The notes beneath the pieces are model-generated. The model was given only the letters and a program-made list of their open reading frames with translations, did no database searches and was not told where the DNA came from. A stretch of DNA of 64,000 nt from RGIG2206 sp045579085 (GTDB taxonomy: Bacteria; Bacillota; Clostridia; Oscillospirales; Acutalibacteraceae), in assembly GCA_045579085.1 (NCBI GenBank), contig JAZNLO010000020.1, forward strand, positions 1 to 64,000, read 5' to 3'. Shown one piece after another: positions 52,476 through 61,514 of this stretch. Made by a program: the position numbers and the translations under genes. Within the stretch, counting starts at the first letter, position 1, and every line of letters begins with the position of its first letter.

Positions 52476-53426
52476 TTACGCGGCTTTGGAGGTGTTGTCA
52501 GTTATATACCCGTGTTCGGGCTTGACTGTCAGTGTTTCTGCGTCGACAGATATATCGCCGTTATAATCAGTTCGGAACCAGTCCACGCCGAGCGCTTTGA
52601 CTCTTTCTCTTGTTTCAACAGAGGGGTGGCCGTAACTGTTTTCTGCCCCGCACGAGAATATTACCAGTCCCGGTGAGGTGGCATACAGAAACTCGGTTGA
52701 GGTGGAATACTTACTGCCGTGATGGCCTGCTTTAAGGATATCGCAATCCACATCGATGCCATTTTCAATAATAACCTTTTCAATTTTGGTTGTAGCATCT
52801 CCTGTGAACAGGAACTTGCGTTTTCCGTTAACAGCGCGTATAACTGCCGAGCGGTCATTTTCGTCTTCAGCTGAGTCATCGCTGTAAACAACATCAAGCG
52901 TGAAGTCGCCAACATCAACAGAAAGTCCTGTCTGCAGCTTGATTATCCCAACGTTTTTCTCCTCGCAGTCGCGCTTTATTGACTCAAGGAAAGTGGCGTC
53001 GCTTTCGTCGTCAGGCACCCAGTCAGAGATGACCACAGCGCCGATATCCACGCGCCTTAAGAGCGCACGCAAACCGCCGATATGGTCATAGTGGGCGTGG
53101 GTTACAAGCACGTATTTAAGATAGTCAACACCGAGCTTGTCGAGCTTATCGGCGACTACGTCACCGTTGTTGCGGTTTCCGCAGTCGATTAGACACGCCT
53201 CGCCCTTGCTGATGATGGCGCTGCTGTCCGCCTGACCGACATCGAAATAATAGACATAACTGCCGGATGAGATATCGGCTTTAAAGTTTGCCTTTGTATA
53301 AACGGTGCGCCAATCGCTGCCTGACGGCCACGCTATTACCGCTGCAGCGGCAACAACAATCAGCGACATTACAATATAAAACAGCAGCGAGTGGCGGCGC
53401 AAAATCAATCGTTTAGCTTCTCTCAA
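52476..53426 (-). CDS. ComEC/Rec2-like MBL-fold hydrolase with single membrane anchor
   Basis: The protein has 316 residues from a TTG start overlapping the ftsK stop (TTGA). One N-terminal helix (about 13-33) anchors a metallo-beta-lactamase domain: FDVGQADSSAI, VTHAHYDHIGG, LFTGDA and AGHHGSKYSTS. This matches the C-terminal domain of ComEC, but without the channel segment. The family is thought to act on nucleic acid; function here is unknown. It follows ftsK in a minus-strand operon. Confidence 0.85.
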   Translation of the reverse strand: MREAKRLILRRHSLLFYIVMSLIVVAAAAVIAWPSGSDWRTVYTKANFKADISSGSYVYYFDVGQADSSAIISKGEACLIDCGNRNNGDVVADKLDKLGVDYLKYVLVTHAHYDHIGGLRALLRRVDIGAVVISDWVPDDESDATFLESIKRDCEEKNVGIIKLQTGLSVDVGDFTLDVVYSDDSAEDENDRSAVIRAVNGKRKFLFTGDATTKIEKVIIENGIDVDCDILKAGHHGSKYSTSTEFLYATSPGLVIFSCGAENSYGHPSVETRERVKALGVDWFRTDYNGDISVDAETLTVKPEHGYITDNTSKAA

Positions 53427-55894
53427 TGCAAGTCAACCTCGCCAAAAGCCTGCATTTCTGTAAGCTGGTCTCTGGTTATGAAAACCTGTCTGGGCTTAGC
53501 GCCCTCAGCGGGACCTATGTAGTTGTGCGCTTCGAGCTGGTCCATAATTCTGGCGGCTCTTGCATAACCGAGCTTCAATTTCCTTTGAAGCATTGAGGTG
53601 GATGCCTGTCCCATATCTACAACGCACTCTAAAGCCCTTGTAAGCAACGGGTCATCGTCCTCGACGTCCTCCTCTTGCTCGGCAGCGGACTTCTTATTCT
53701 GCTTTGCAAGTGATGCCTGACGCTCGATTTCTTCCATAATTTCGTAATCGTAGGTGCCTGCGGACTCTTTCTTCAGGAAGTTTGTTACGGCTTGAATTTC
53801 AGCGTCGCTTATCCAGCAGCCCTGAATACGCACGGGCTTTGTTGAGCCTGTGGGAGAGTACAGCATATCGCCGTTGCCGATAAGACGCTCTGCGCCTTGC
53901 ATATCAAGAATGATTCTCGATTCAAGCGGCGAGGCAACCTTAAGCGAGATGCGGCTGGGAACATTTGATTTAATAAGTCCTGTGATAACATCTGCGCGGG
54001 GGCTCTGAGTTGCTATAACGAGGTGAATACCTGCAGCTCTCGCCTTCTGTGCCAGACGGCATACTGACTCCTCAACTTCGCTCGGAGCGGTCATCATCAG
54101 GTCTGCAAACTCGTCGATGAAAATGACCATCTGCGGCAACTTTTTAAGGGTTTCGTCGTGCTCGGCAAGCTCGTTAAAGCCTGCGATATTGCGCACGTTA
54201 TGCTCGCTTAGAAGCTGATAACGACGCTCCATCTCGTTTACTGCCCAGCAGAGCGTACCTGCGGCTTTTTTCGGGTCGGTCACAACGGGAACGAGCAGGT
54301 GCTCAATGCCGTTATAGACTTTCATTTCAACAGCCTTCGGGTCAATCATAAGCATCTTTACATCGTCAGGATGGGCGTTGTAAAGAATGGATATAATCAT
54401 AGAATTCAGGCATACGGACTTACCTGAGCCTGTTGTACCTGCGATGAGGATATGCGGCATTTTTGCGATATCCATATAGCATTCTTCACCGGTGATATCA
54501 CGTCCAAGCACAGCGGTAAGCTTGCTCTTGGCGTTTTTGAAGTTGCTCGACTCAATAAGGTCACGCAAGTAAACGCTTGAGCGAGCCCTGTTTGGCACCT
54601 CGATGCCAACAGCGGCTTTGTTTGGAATAGGAGCCTCTATACGCACGCCTGTTGTTGCAAGGCTTAGTGCGATATCATCGGTAAGATTTGCGATTCTGCT
54701 GATTCTTACACCTGCGGCAGGCTGAAGCTCATATCTGGTGATAGAGGGGCCTCTGCTGATGTTTATAACTCTGGTTTCAACGCCGAAGCTGCGTAGAGTA
54801 TCAACCAGCTTGTCCGAGTTAAGCGTGAGCTCTTTGCGAATGTCCTCAACGCTATCTGTCGGAGCGGTGCTGAGCAAGTCTATGGGTGGGAACTGATATG
54901 CGCGTTTCTCATTATCGTCCGGCGCATCGGTTGTGAAGTCAACTGTTCCGTCGCCGTCAACATCGACCGCCACCTTCTTTTTTCTATGTGTGCGTGACGG
55001 CTTATCGTCAGATACAACCTCGATGTTGGAGTTAAGCCCGTCTATGATATTGTCGATGCTTGGCGCATCTGCTTCGCTGTCAATGTTGTCGTCAACCTCG
55101 ATATCAGGCACGATTTCCGCCACAGACGAGCCTTTGAAAGCGTTGATAAGCTTGCGGCCCTGAGCCTTGATATTAACAGGCTCGGGTGTGCCTGCGGGAT
55201 TAATCGGGTCTTCACCCTCGATTGCAACGTCGTAAGGGTGCCTGTTGCTTACGTTTATCTCAACGTCAACCGCTTTGCGCTCGGCATTGTGCTTGTCGTA
55301 AGCGGTTTCAACTGTTTCCTTAAGCTTTTTTGCAGGCTTGCTGACGGTTGAAAACAGGGTTGTAAGGGTTGTGCCTGTAAGCAGCATAAGCATAACAAAG
55401 GTTACGAGAATTATAACTATTTTCGCACCTGTTGTGCCAAGCAGGGCGCACAGACCGTCACCCAGAACGGCACCTAAAAATCCGCCGCCCTTTGCGCCTG
55501 ACTGATATATTTTAACAATGTATTTTATGTAAGAAAGCTTATCATCGCCGTGCATAAACACGTCAACAAGCACCTGAACTGTGTATAGCAGCAAGCTGGC
55601 GCAAACAATGTGACGTGTGCAGTATGAACGGTCTTTGTCCATAGCCAGCAGGACTGCTGAGTATATCATTACAAAGGGCCATACATAAGCAGAAAAGCCG
55701 CACAGACCGAGCCATACGTTGTGTAAAAAGGTCCAAGCGATTTCGCCTTTGAATATGGCTATGCAAAACATAAGTATAGCCACAGCAAAGAGAATTACCG
55801 AAACGGCATATCTGTTTGTTGCTTGATTTTCTTTTTTCTTAGAGGCAGCGGCAGAGCTGCCCTTGCGTTTTTGAGCTTGTTTTTTGGTAGCCAT
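53423..55894 (-). CDS. ftsK: DNA translocase FtsK/SpoIIIE
   Basis: The protein has 823 residues. Four N-terminal transmembrane helices lie within about residues 25-200, followed by an acidic linker. The RecA-like motor begins near 360, with Walker A IAGTTGSGKSVCLN (about 485-498), Walker B VIFIDEFADL (about 593-602) and the C-terminal gamma winged-helix LLTRALECVVDMGQASTSML. It pumps DNA across the septum in division or sporulation. The start has GGAGG six bases upstream. It follows uppP by 18 bases. Confidence 0.95.
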   Translation of the reverse strand: MATKKQAQKRKGSSAAASKKKENQATNRYAVSVILFAVAILMFCIAIFKGEIAWTFLHNVWLGLCGFSAYVWPFVMIYSAVLLAMDKDRSYCTRHIVCASLLLYTVQVLVDVFMHGDDKLSYIKYIVKIYQSGAKGGGFLGAVLGDGLCALLGTTGAKIVIILVTFVMLMLLTGTTLTTLFSTVSKPAKKLKETVETAYDKHNAERKAVDVEINVSNRHPYDVAIEGEDPINPAGTPEPVNIKAQGRKLINAFKGSSVAEIVPDIEVDDNIDSEADAPSIDNIIDGLNSNIEVVSDDKPSRTHRKKKVAVDVDGDGTVDFTTDAPDDNEKRAYQFPPIDLLSTAPTDSVEDIRKELTLNSDKLVDTLRSFGVETRVINISRGPSITRYELQPAAGVRISRIANLTDDIALSLATTGVRIEAPIPNKAAVGIEVPNRARSSVYLRDLIESSNFKNAKSKLTAVLGRDITGEECYMDIAKMPHILIAGTTGSGKSVCLNSMIISILYNAHPDDVKMLMIDPKAVEMKVYNGIEHLLVPVVTDPKKAAGTLCWAVNEMERRYQLLSEHNVRNIAGFNELAEHDETLKKLPQMVIFIDEFADLMMTAPSEVEESVCRLAQKARAAGIHLVIATQSPRADVITGLIKSNVPSRISLKVASPLESRIILDMQGAERLIGNGDMLYSPTGSTKPVRIQGCWISDAEIQAVTNFLKKESAGTYDYEIMEEIERQASLAKQNKKSAAEQEEDVEDDDPLLTRALECVVDMGQASTSMLQRKLKLGYARAARIMDQLEAHNYIGPAEGAKPRQVFITRDQLTEMQAFGEVDLH

Positions 55895-55912
55895 TTTCAG
55901 CCTCCGTAGAGA

Positions 55913-56797
55913 TTATTTTGCGGCGTGCTCAATGATGCTTATGATAAGCACTGCAACACCTGCAAATGCACAGTAATATGAGAATATAATATATCTGTTT
56001 TTCTTTATAAGCCATACAAATGTTTTGATTGCGATAATGCCAACGATTGCAGATACAACAATACCCACGATTGTGGCAAGGATATTGATATCTGCTACGC
56101 TGCCAACCTCTAATGCATCTTTAAACTCAAGCAATGCCGCTGCTGCAACAGCAGGGACAGAGAGGATAAAGCTGTACTGGGTTGCGTATTCCTTGTTAAG
56201 ACCGCAAGCGAGTGCGGTTGCTGTGGTGGAGCCTGAACGTGAAAGTCCCGGAAAAATTGCTGCTGCCGCCTGAGTAAGACCTATTAACAAAGCATCTTTA
56301 GAGTTGGCGCAGCTGCGTGTTGGTTTGTCACTTGAGGTGATGCGGTGTGATATAAACATAAGCACGCTTGTTACTATAAGCATCACACCAACAATCCAGA
56401 AGAAGTCCTTGTCTGATGTTAAGGGGTCTACGATGTCTTTTAGCGCATAGCCGTTGAAAACAGGGATAACGATAAGAAGAAGCATTGCGCTTGATAGAAC
56501 CATCATAAGAATGGTGCGACGCTCTGTGTTCATAGTCTTAAACGAGAATTTGCCTTTGAAAATGTCACTGAACATTTTGAAAAACTCGATGATGAGCGCG
56601 GCAATGGTTTTGCGGAACACAAAGCAAACAGCAAACAGAGTGCCTACGTGGAGCAAAACTGTAAAGAGCAGACTGCTCTCGTTTGTGTTGTTTGTAAGAT
56701 GCTGATAAATTGCAAGGTGACCGCTGCTTGAAATTGGCAAAAACTCGGTCAAGCCTTGTAAAATGCCTTGAAAAACAGCGCTTAAAATTTCCATCAT
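55913..56797 (-). CDS. uppP: Undecaprenyl-diphosphate phosphatase
   Basis: The protein has 294 residues, with eight hydrophobic segments and the BacA/UppP motifs TEFLPISSSGHL (Glu18) and FPGLSRSGSTTA. It recycles undecaprenyl pyrophosphate for peptidoglycan synthesis and confers bacitracin tolerance. It lies between the TepA-like gene and ftsK. A double ATG (56797 and 56794) leaves the exact start open. Confidence 0.95.
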   Translation of the reverse strand: MMEILSAVFQGILQGLTEFLPISSSGHLAIYQHLTNNTNESSLLFTVLLHVGTLFAVCFVFRKTIAALIIEFFKMFSDIFKGKFSFKTMNTERRTILMMVLSSAMLLLIVIPVFNGYALKDIVDPLTSDKDFFWIVGVMLIVTSVLMFISHRITSSDKPTRSCANSKDALLIGLTQAAAAIFPGLSRSGSTTATALACGLNKEYATQYSFILSVPAVAAAALLEFKDALEVGSVADINILATIVGIVVSAIVGIIAIKTFVWLIKKNRYIIFSYYCAFAGVAVLIISIIEHAAK

Positions 56798-56848
56798 AAT
56801 ATGTAACCCCTTTTAAAAATAATAAACAAATATGTAAAAGCGCAATCC

Positions 56849-57580
56849 TCAACCTTGATTTTTGTCGATGATTGCTTTGAGCGCGCTGAGCGCGTCGGAC
56901 AGACTGCCAAGCTCGTCGATAAGCCCGCATTTGACGGCTTTTTCGCCGTCGAGCACTGTTCCCATATCGGTGGTAAGCTCGCCCGTATTCATCAGCATAT
57001 CTGTGAAGTCTTGCTTTGAAACGTGGGAATTGTCGGTGACGAAGTTTGTGATTCTGTCTTGCATACGCTCAAAATAATCGAGCGTTTGCGGAACGCCCAG
57101 AATAAGCCCGTTCATTCTGACGGGGTGAATGGTCATCGTAGCGCTCGGTGCTATAAATGAGCGGTTTGTAGAAACCGCAAGCGGTACGCCGATTGAGTGA
57201 CCGCCTCCGAGCACAAGCGAAACAGTAGGCGTTTTCATACCTGCGATGAGCTCTGCTATTGCAAGCCCTGCCTCAACGTCGCCCCCGACGGTGTTGAGAA
57301 TGATGAGCAAGCCCTCGATTTCGGGGTCTTCCTCTATCGCAACAAGCTGAGGTATAACGTGCTCATACTTGGTGGTTTTAGTCTGCTGCGGCAGAATGTA
57401 GTGCCCCTCTATCTCTCCTATAACGGTAAGACAGTGCAGGGTGTGCTTGCCCTTGTCGGAGGTAACAGAGCCGCTCTCTCCTATAAGGTCAAACTGCTCG
57501 GTTGAGAACGTATCTCTGCTGTTTGTTGATTCGTTCTGATTGTTGTTTGGATTGTTGTTTTGGTTGTCTTTATTCTGCAA
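56849..57580 (-). CDS. ClpP-fold serine protease, TepA/YmfB-like
   Basis: The protein has 243 residues with a poorly ordered Asn/Gln-rich first 30 residues, then a ClpP-fold domain: LLIILNTVGGDVEAGLAIAE, SLVLGGGHSIGVPLAVS with Ser129, and MTIHPVRMN with His152. TepA-like proteases act on exported or precursor proteins in Firmicutes. Its start is TTG 57580, seven bases after AGGAGG. That ribosome site is held in an 11-bp hairpin (57589-57624). It heads the operon with uppP and ftsK. Confidence 0.88.
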   Translation of the reverse strand: MQNKDNQNNNPNNNQNESTNSRDTFSTEQFDLIGESGSVTSDKGKHTLHCLTVIGEIEGHYILPQQTKTTKYEHVIPQLVAIEEDPEIEGLLIILNTVGGDVEAGLAIAELIAGMKTPTVSLVLGGGHSIGVPLAVSTNRSFIAPSATMTIHPVRMNGLILGVPQTLDYFERMQDRITNFVTDNSHVSKQDFTDMLMNTGELTTDMGTVLDGEKAVKCGLIDELGSLSDALSALKAIIDKNQG

Positions 57581-57588
57581 AACTGCCC

Positions 57589-57624
57589 CTCCTAAAACTG
57601 AATATGCTTACTTAGTTTTAGGAG
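57589..57624 (-). promoter_or_regulatory. Hairpin enclosing the TepA-like gene's ribosome site
   Basis: CTCCTAAAACT (57589-57599, plus strand) and AGTTTTAGGAG (57614-57624) are perfectly complementary over 11 bp with a 14-base loop. In the minus-strand mRNA, 5'-CUCCU pairs with the AGGAG of the ribosome site. It is a likely translational switch or thermosensor; this is inference. Confidence 0.6.
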
Positions 57625-57693
57625 AAAATGTAAATTAATACATACATTATAAATTATAACACGGATAACGATTTATGTAAAGCAGAAATAAAT

Positions 57694-57723
57694 CTTGCCT
57701 AAGGGATATAATAGTTGTATAAT
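57694..57723 (+). promoter_or_regulatory. Promoter of the AEC transporter operon
   Basis: TTGCCT (57694-57699), 18 bp, TATAAT (57718-57723). AGGAGG follows at 57740-57745, giving a short leader. Confidence 0.6.
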
Positions 57724-57752
57724 CAAGATAAATTTGGCAGGAGGTTTTCAAG

Positions 57753-58691
57753 TTGGCGGATATAGCGTTGTACTTTAAAGATGTAACCGTTCAGGTGGCT
57801 GTGTTGTTTGTGATGATAGGAGTCGGCGTGCTGATAACAAAAATCGGTATGCTGAAGGAGAACGGTGCAAAACAGCTTACGGATATCATACTTTATGTTG
57901 TAACCCCTGCTGTGATTATCAAGGCGTTTATGTCTATTGAGTTTTCGCCGCTTAATCTCGGCAGAATGCTCACAGCGTTTGTATCGGCGGTTATCTGCCA
58001 TCTGATTGCTTACGGGATAGGAAGCTTGTGCTTTATTAAGCTTGAAAAGACTCGCAAGGCAATAGCTACGGGCTGTGTGATTTTCTCAAACGGCGGCTAT
58101 ATGTCTATTCCGCTTGCTGCAGCAATCTTAGGCGATATGGGCGTGTTTTTGGTGTCTGTATACGTAGCGGTTTTCAACGTATTCTTGTGGACACTCGGGT
58201 TAAAGCTTTTCTCAAACGAAAAAATCAGCTTTAAAAAGATTGTTCTAAACCCTAATATTATCGCGCTTGTTGTGGGCATAATTCTGTTTTTCGTCAGGGC
58301 GGATATCACGGCTGTGGATATAGTATATGCGCCGATTTCAAACTTTGCGGCGCTTAATGCTCCGCTTGCGATGATAATTATAGGTTATCACTTGTCTAAC
58401 TCAAGCATTAAGTTCGAAAAGGGCGACGGTGTTCTGCTTTCGGCTGTGGCTTTGAAAATAATAGCGATACCGCTGATAATGATACTTTTGCTGTGGCTTG
58501 CAGGCGTAAGAGGCGCTATACTCACAGGCTGTGTGATACCCGCAAGCGCGCCCACAGCAGCGGCTGTTACAATGTTTGTGACAAGGTTTGGCGGCGATGC
58601 AAGGCTTTCGTCAAAGGCTTTGAGCGTATCGCATATTTTAAGCATAGTAACAATACCGATTATGCTTACGATTTGTGAAATTATAGGATAA
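57753..58691 (+). CDS. AEC family transporter (auxin efflux carrier-like)
   Basis: The protein has 312 residues with about ten hydrophobic segments; start TTG 57753 with AGGAGG upstream. Marks: VGVLITKIGMLKENGAKQL, TPAVIIKAFM, and the C-terminal PASAPTAAAVTMFVTRFG pattern of AEC carriers. The transported acid or other metabolite is not evident. It lies 19 bases before queH, probably co-transcribed. Confidence 0.9.
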   Translation: MADIALYFKDVTVQVAVLFVMIGVGVLITKIGMLKENGAKQLTDIILYVVTPAVIIKAFMSIEFSPLNLGRMLTAFVSAVICHLIAYGIGSLCFIKLEKTRKAIATGCVIFSNGGYMSIPLAAAILGDMGVFLVSVYVAVFNVFLWTLGLKLFSNEKISFKKIVLNPNIIALVVGIILFFVRADITAVDIVYAPISNFAALNAPLAMIIIGYHLSNSSIKFEKGDGVLLSAVALKIIAIPLIMILLLWLAGVRGAILTGCVIPASAPTAAAVTMFVTRFGGDARLSSKALSVSHILSIVTIPIMLTICEIIG

Positions 58692-58710
58692 GAAAAAGGA
58701 GTGACGGGCT

Positions 58711-59337
58711 GTGAAAAAGAATTATCAGCTTGAGCTTGATAAAATAATAGCTTCTCTTGAAAACAGCAGACCGAAGCTTCTTTTGCACAGCTGTTGCGGA
58801 CCTTGCAGCAGTTATGTTATAGAATATTTATCGCAGTATTTTGATATAACCGTGTATTACTATAACCCCAACATTTTTCCGCTTGAGGAATATGAGCGAA
58901 GGTTAAATACGCAGATTGAGCTTGTTAAGCAGCTCGGTGGCGCAGTTATGATGGAGTCGGACTATAATCCTGACTTGTTTTACAATGCGGCAAAGGGGCT
59001 TGAGGCTGAGAGAGAGCAAGGCTTAAGATGCACTGAGTGCTTCAAGCTCAGGCTTGAGAGCACAGCAAAAAGGGCAAAGCAAGGCCAGTTTGACTTTTTT
59101 GCAACAACGCTTACGGTATCACCGCATAAAAATGCAGTGCTGATAAACGAAATTTGTAACGAGTTGGCTGAGAAATACGGGGTGAAAGCTCTGCCGTCTG
59201 ATTTCAAAAAGCGCGAGGGATATAAACGCTCGATAGAGCTATCAAATAAATTCAATCTTTACAGACAGGATTATTGCGGTTGCGAATTTTCGCTAAAGCA
59301 GAGAATGGAACAAAAAACAGGTGCAGACCACAGTTAA
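58711..59337 (+). CDS. queH: Epoxyqueuosine reductase QueH
   Basis: The protein has 208 residues. Cysteine clusters typical of QueH are visible: HSCCGPCSS (Cys28, 29, 32), RCTECFK, and DYCGCEFS, with a downstream VSPHKN motif. It performs the last step of queuosine synthesis in organisms without QueG. The GTG start follows GGAG (58699). The stop lies inside a terminator hairpin. Confidence 0.93.
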   Translation: MKKNYQLELDKIIASLENSRPKLLLHSCCGPCSSYVIEYLSQYFDITVYYYNPNIFPLEEYERRLNTQIELVKQLGGAVMMESDYNPDLFYNAAKGLEAEREQGLRCTECFKLRLESTAKRAKQGQFDFFATTLTVSPHKNAVLINEICNELAEKYGVKALPSDFKKREGYKRSIELSNKFNLYRQDYCGCEFSLKQRMEQKTGADHS

Positions 59338-59360
59338 GAGCAAGGTCTGCGCCTGTTTTT
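59312..59360 (+). terminator. queH terminator overlapping the CDS end
   Basis: AACAGGTGCAGACC (59316-59329) pairs with GGTCTGCGCCTGTT (59344-59357) with one G-U, then TTT. The first arm lies in the last queH codons. Confidence 0.88.
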
Positions 59361-59466
59361 AACGTTAAGGCGAAGAAATTTTGCGGTTTTACTTGTTATA
59401 AGCTGTAAAAAGTGGTATACTGAATTATTAAAATTAGTTTATATGTAGCATTTGGAGTTGATTTTA

Positions 59467-61491
59467 TTGAGTCGAAAGAGGTGGGTAGTTCCGGCGTGCG
59501 ATAGGCAGACAGCAAGAGAAATAGCTGAGGAGTGCGATATTGACTCGTTGGTTGCGTTGATATTGGTTGCCAGAGGCTATGCCGACCCATTTGAAGTTGA
59601 GGAGTTTTTGTCCGACGACCAGCAGCTTTGTGACCCGTTTGAGTTGATTGATATGGACAAGGCTGTTGACAGGATACACAAGGCGCTTGAGAGCGGGGAA
59701 AAGATTTGCGTTTACGGTGACTACGATGCGGATGGTGTTACTTCAACCGCAATGCTGTATACTTATCTCAAAAGCAAGGGCGCAGAGGTAAGCTATATTG
59801 TTCCCGAGAGAGAGGAAAACTATGGCTTAAACAACAACGCTATCGACAAGATGGCTGAAGACGGCGTAACGCTGATGATAACTGTTGATAACGGCATCAG
59901 TGCGATTGAGGAAATCGAGTATGCCAACTCAAAGGGCATAAACGTGGTGGTAACTGACCACCACCTGCCTCAGAGTGAACTGCCCAATGCGGTGGCTGTG
60001 GTTGACCCACACAGGCTTGACTGTCCGTCAAGCTTCAAGGACTATGCAGGCGCAGGCGTGTGCTTTAAATTGCTCTGCGCGCTTGAGGGCGTATCGGGTG
60101 AGGAGCTGTATGGCAGTTATGTGGATTTGGCTGCTGTGGGCACGATTGCAGACGTTATGCCGCTGGTGGGAGAAAACAGAATAATCGTAAAGCGAGGCGT
60201 AGAGCGGCTTGAGTCCAATCGGGTTGGCCTGTCTGCAATCATAGATGCGGCAGGTCTTCGCAAGCGTGCAATCAATGCGCTTGCGGTTAGCTTTGGAATC
60301 GCACCCAGACTGAATGCAGCGGGCAGAGTCGGCAGCTGCAAGAGAGCGGTAAATCTGCTCATAGAAACAGATAAAAAGGATGCCCAGCTGATAGCGGCTG
60401 AAATAAATCAGGCAAACGTAACCCGTCAGTCGCTTGAGCGTGACATATCTGCTCAGGCGGTCAGGCTGATTGAGCAGCAGGGGCTTAATTTTGACAGAGT
60501 TATCGTGGTATGCGGCGAGGGCTGGCATCACGGAGTTATAGGAATAGTTGCATCGAGAATATGCGAAAAGTACGGACGTCCTGCCATCGTACTCACCGAT
60601 AGCGGTGAAACGGTGTCGGGCTCTGCGAGAAGCACGGGTGACTTTTCTCTTTACGCTGCCATAAATGCGTGCAGCGAGGTGCTTGAACGCTTTGGCGGTC
60701 ACGCTCAGGCGGCGGGTCTTTCAATGCCTAAAGACAATGTGGATATCTTCCGCAAGATGATAAATGAATATGCGGCGAGAGAATATGAGGATATGCCGTT
60801 TGCAGAGCTTAAAATTGACTGTAAGCTTAAGCCGTCGGCATTCACTGTGGATATGATTCATTCATTAGAGGCGCTTGAGCCGTTTGGCGCAGGCAATGCA
60901 ATGCCTGTGTTTGGACTGTTCCAGATGAGGATTGACAAAATCACTGCGGTTGGAAGCGCGGGCAACCATCTGCGCCTTGAACTCAGCCGTGACTCTGTCA
61001 GCGTTTCGGTGATGAGATTTAACTGCTCGCTTGACGACTTCGGTTATAAAGTGGGCGAGGTTATCGACCTTGCGGTTTCTGCGGATATAAACGAGTTTTC
61101 GGGCAGAGAGCAGGTGTCGCTCACCGCTAAGGGTGTACGCGCTTCGGGAGTGGATGACGAAGCCTTGCTGATGGATATAAGGCTGTATGAGCGTGTCAAG
61201 CGAGGTGAGAGCCTTTCGGGCTATGAGCACAGGTGCAGACTCGGTAGAGAGAGCGTCGCAACCGTTTACAAGAGCGTGCGAAACGGCTTCTCGGGAGACG
61301 TTGAGGCACTCCATTCAAGGCTTGAGGGTGACTGTTTTGCAAAGCTCAAGCTCAGCCTTGATGTTTTGAAAGAGCTGGGAATAATAGAATATAATGAGGT
61401 TGACGGGGTAATTTCAGTTAAGGTCAACAATGTCAATAGAAAATTCGAGCTTGAGGAGTCCGCACTTTATAGAAAATTAAGCTCGTTATAA
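59467..61491 (+). CDS. recJ: Single-stranded-DNA exonuclease RecJ
   Basis: The protein has 674 residues from TTG 59467 (GGAG nine bases before); the frame is open to 59452. DHH-family motifs: DYDADGVTS (about 85-93), TDHHLPQ (about 163-169), DPHRLD, and the DHHA1 motif GGHAQAAGL (about 411). RecJ degrades 5' ends of single-stranded DNA in repair. It lies 24 bases before rel, as in many Firmicutes, though apt, which sits between them in Bacillus, is absent. Confidence 0.93.
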   Translation: MSRKRWVVPACDRQTAREIAEECDIDSLVALILVARGYADPFEVEEFLSDDQQLCDPFELIDMDKAVDRIHKALESGEKICVYGDYDADGVTSTAMLYTYLKSKGAEVSYIVPEREENYGLNNNAIDKMAEDGVTLMITVDNGISAIEEIEYANSKGINVVVTDHHLPQSELPNAVAVVDPHRLDCPSSFKDYAGAGVCFKLLCALEGVSGEELYGSYVDLAAVGTIADVMPLVGENRIIVKRGVERLESNRVGLSAIIDAAGLRKRAINALAVSFGIAPRLNAAGRVGSCKRAVNLLIETDKKDAQLIAAEINQANVTRQSLERDISAQAVRLIEQQGLNFDRVIVVCGEGWHHGVIGIVASRICEKYGRPAIVLTDSGETVSGSARSTGDFSLYAAINACSEVLERFGGHAQAAGLSMPKDNVDIFRKMINEYAAREYEDMPFAELKIDCKLKPSAFTVDMIHSLEALEPFGAGNAMPVFGLFQMRIDKITAVGSAGNHLRLELSRDSVSVSVMRFNCSLDDFGYKVGEVIDLAVSADINEFSGREQVSLTAKGVRASGVDDEALLMDIRLYERVKRGESLSGYEHRCRLGRESVATVYKSVRNGFSGDVEALHSRLEGDCFAKLKLSLDVLKELGIIEYNEVDGVISVKVNNVNRKFELEESALYRKLSSL

Positions 61492-61514
61492 GAATTATTG
61501 TTGGGGGTGATATC

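Noticed and set aside
60028..60702. Antisense 224-codon frame inside recJ
   Set aside because: It lies wholly within a well-conserved gene, has no ribosome site and shows no domain.
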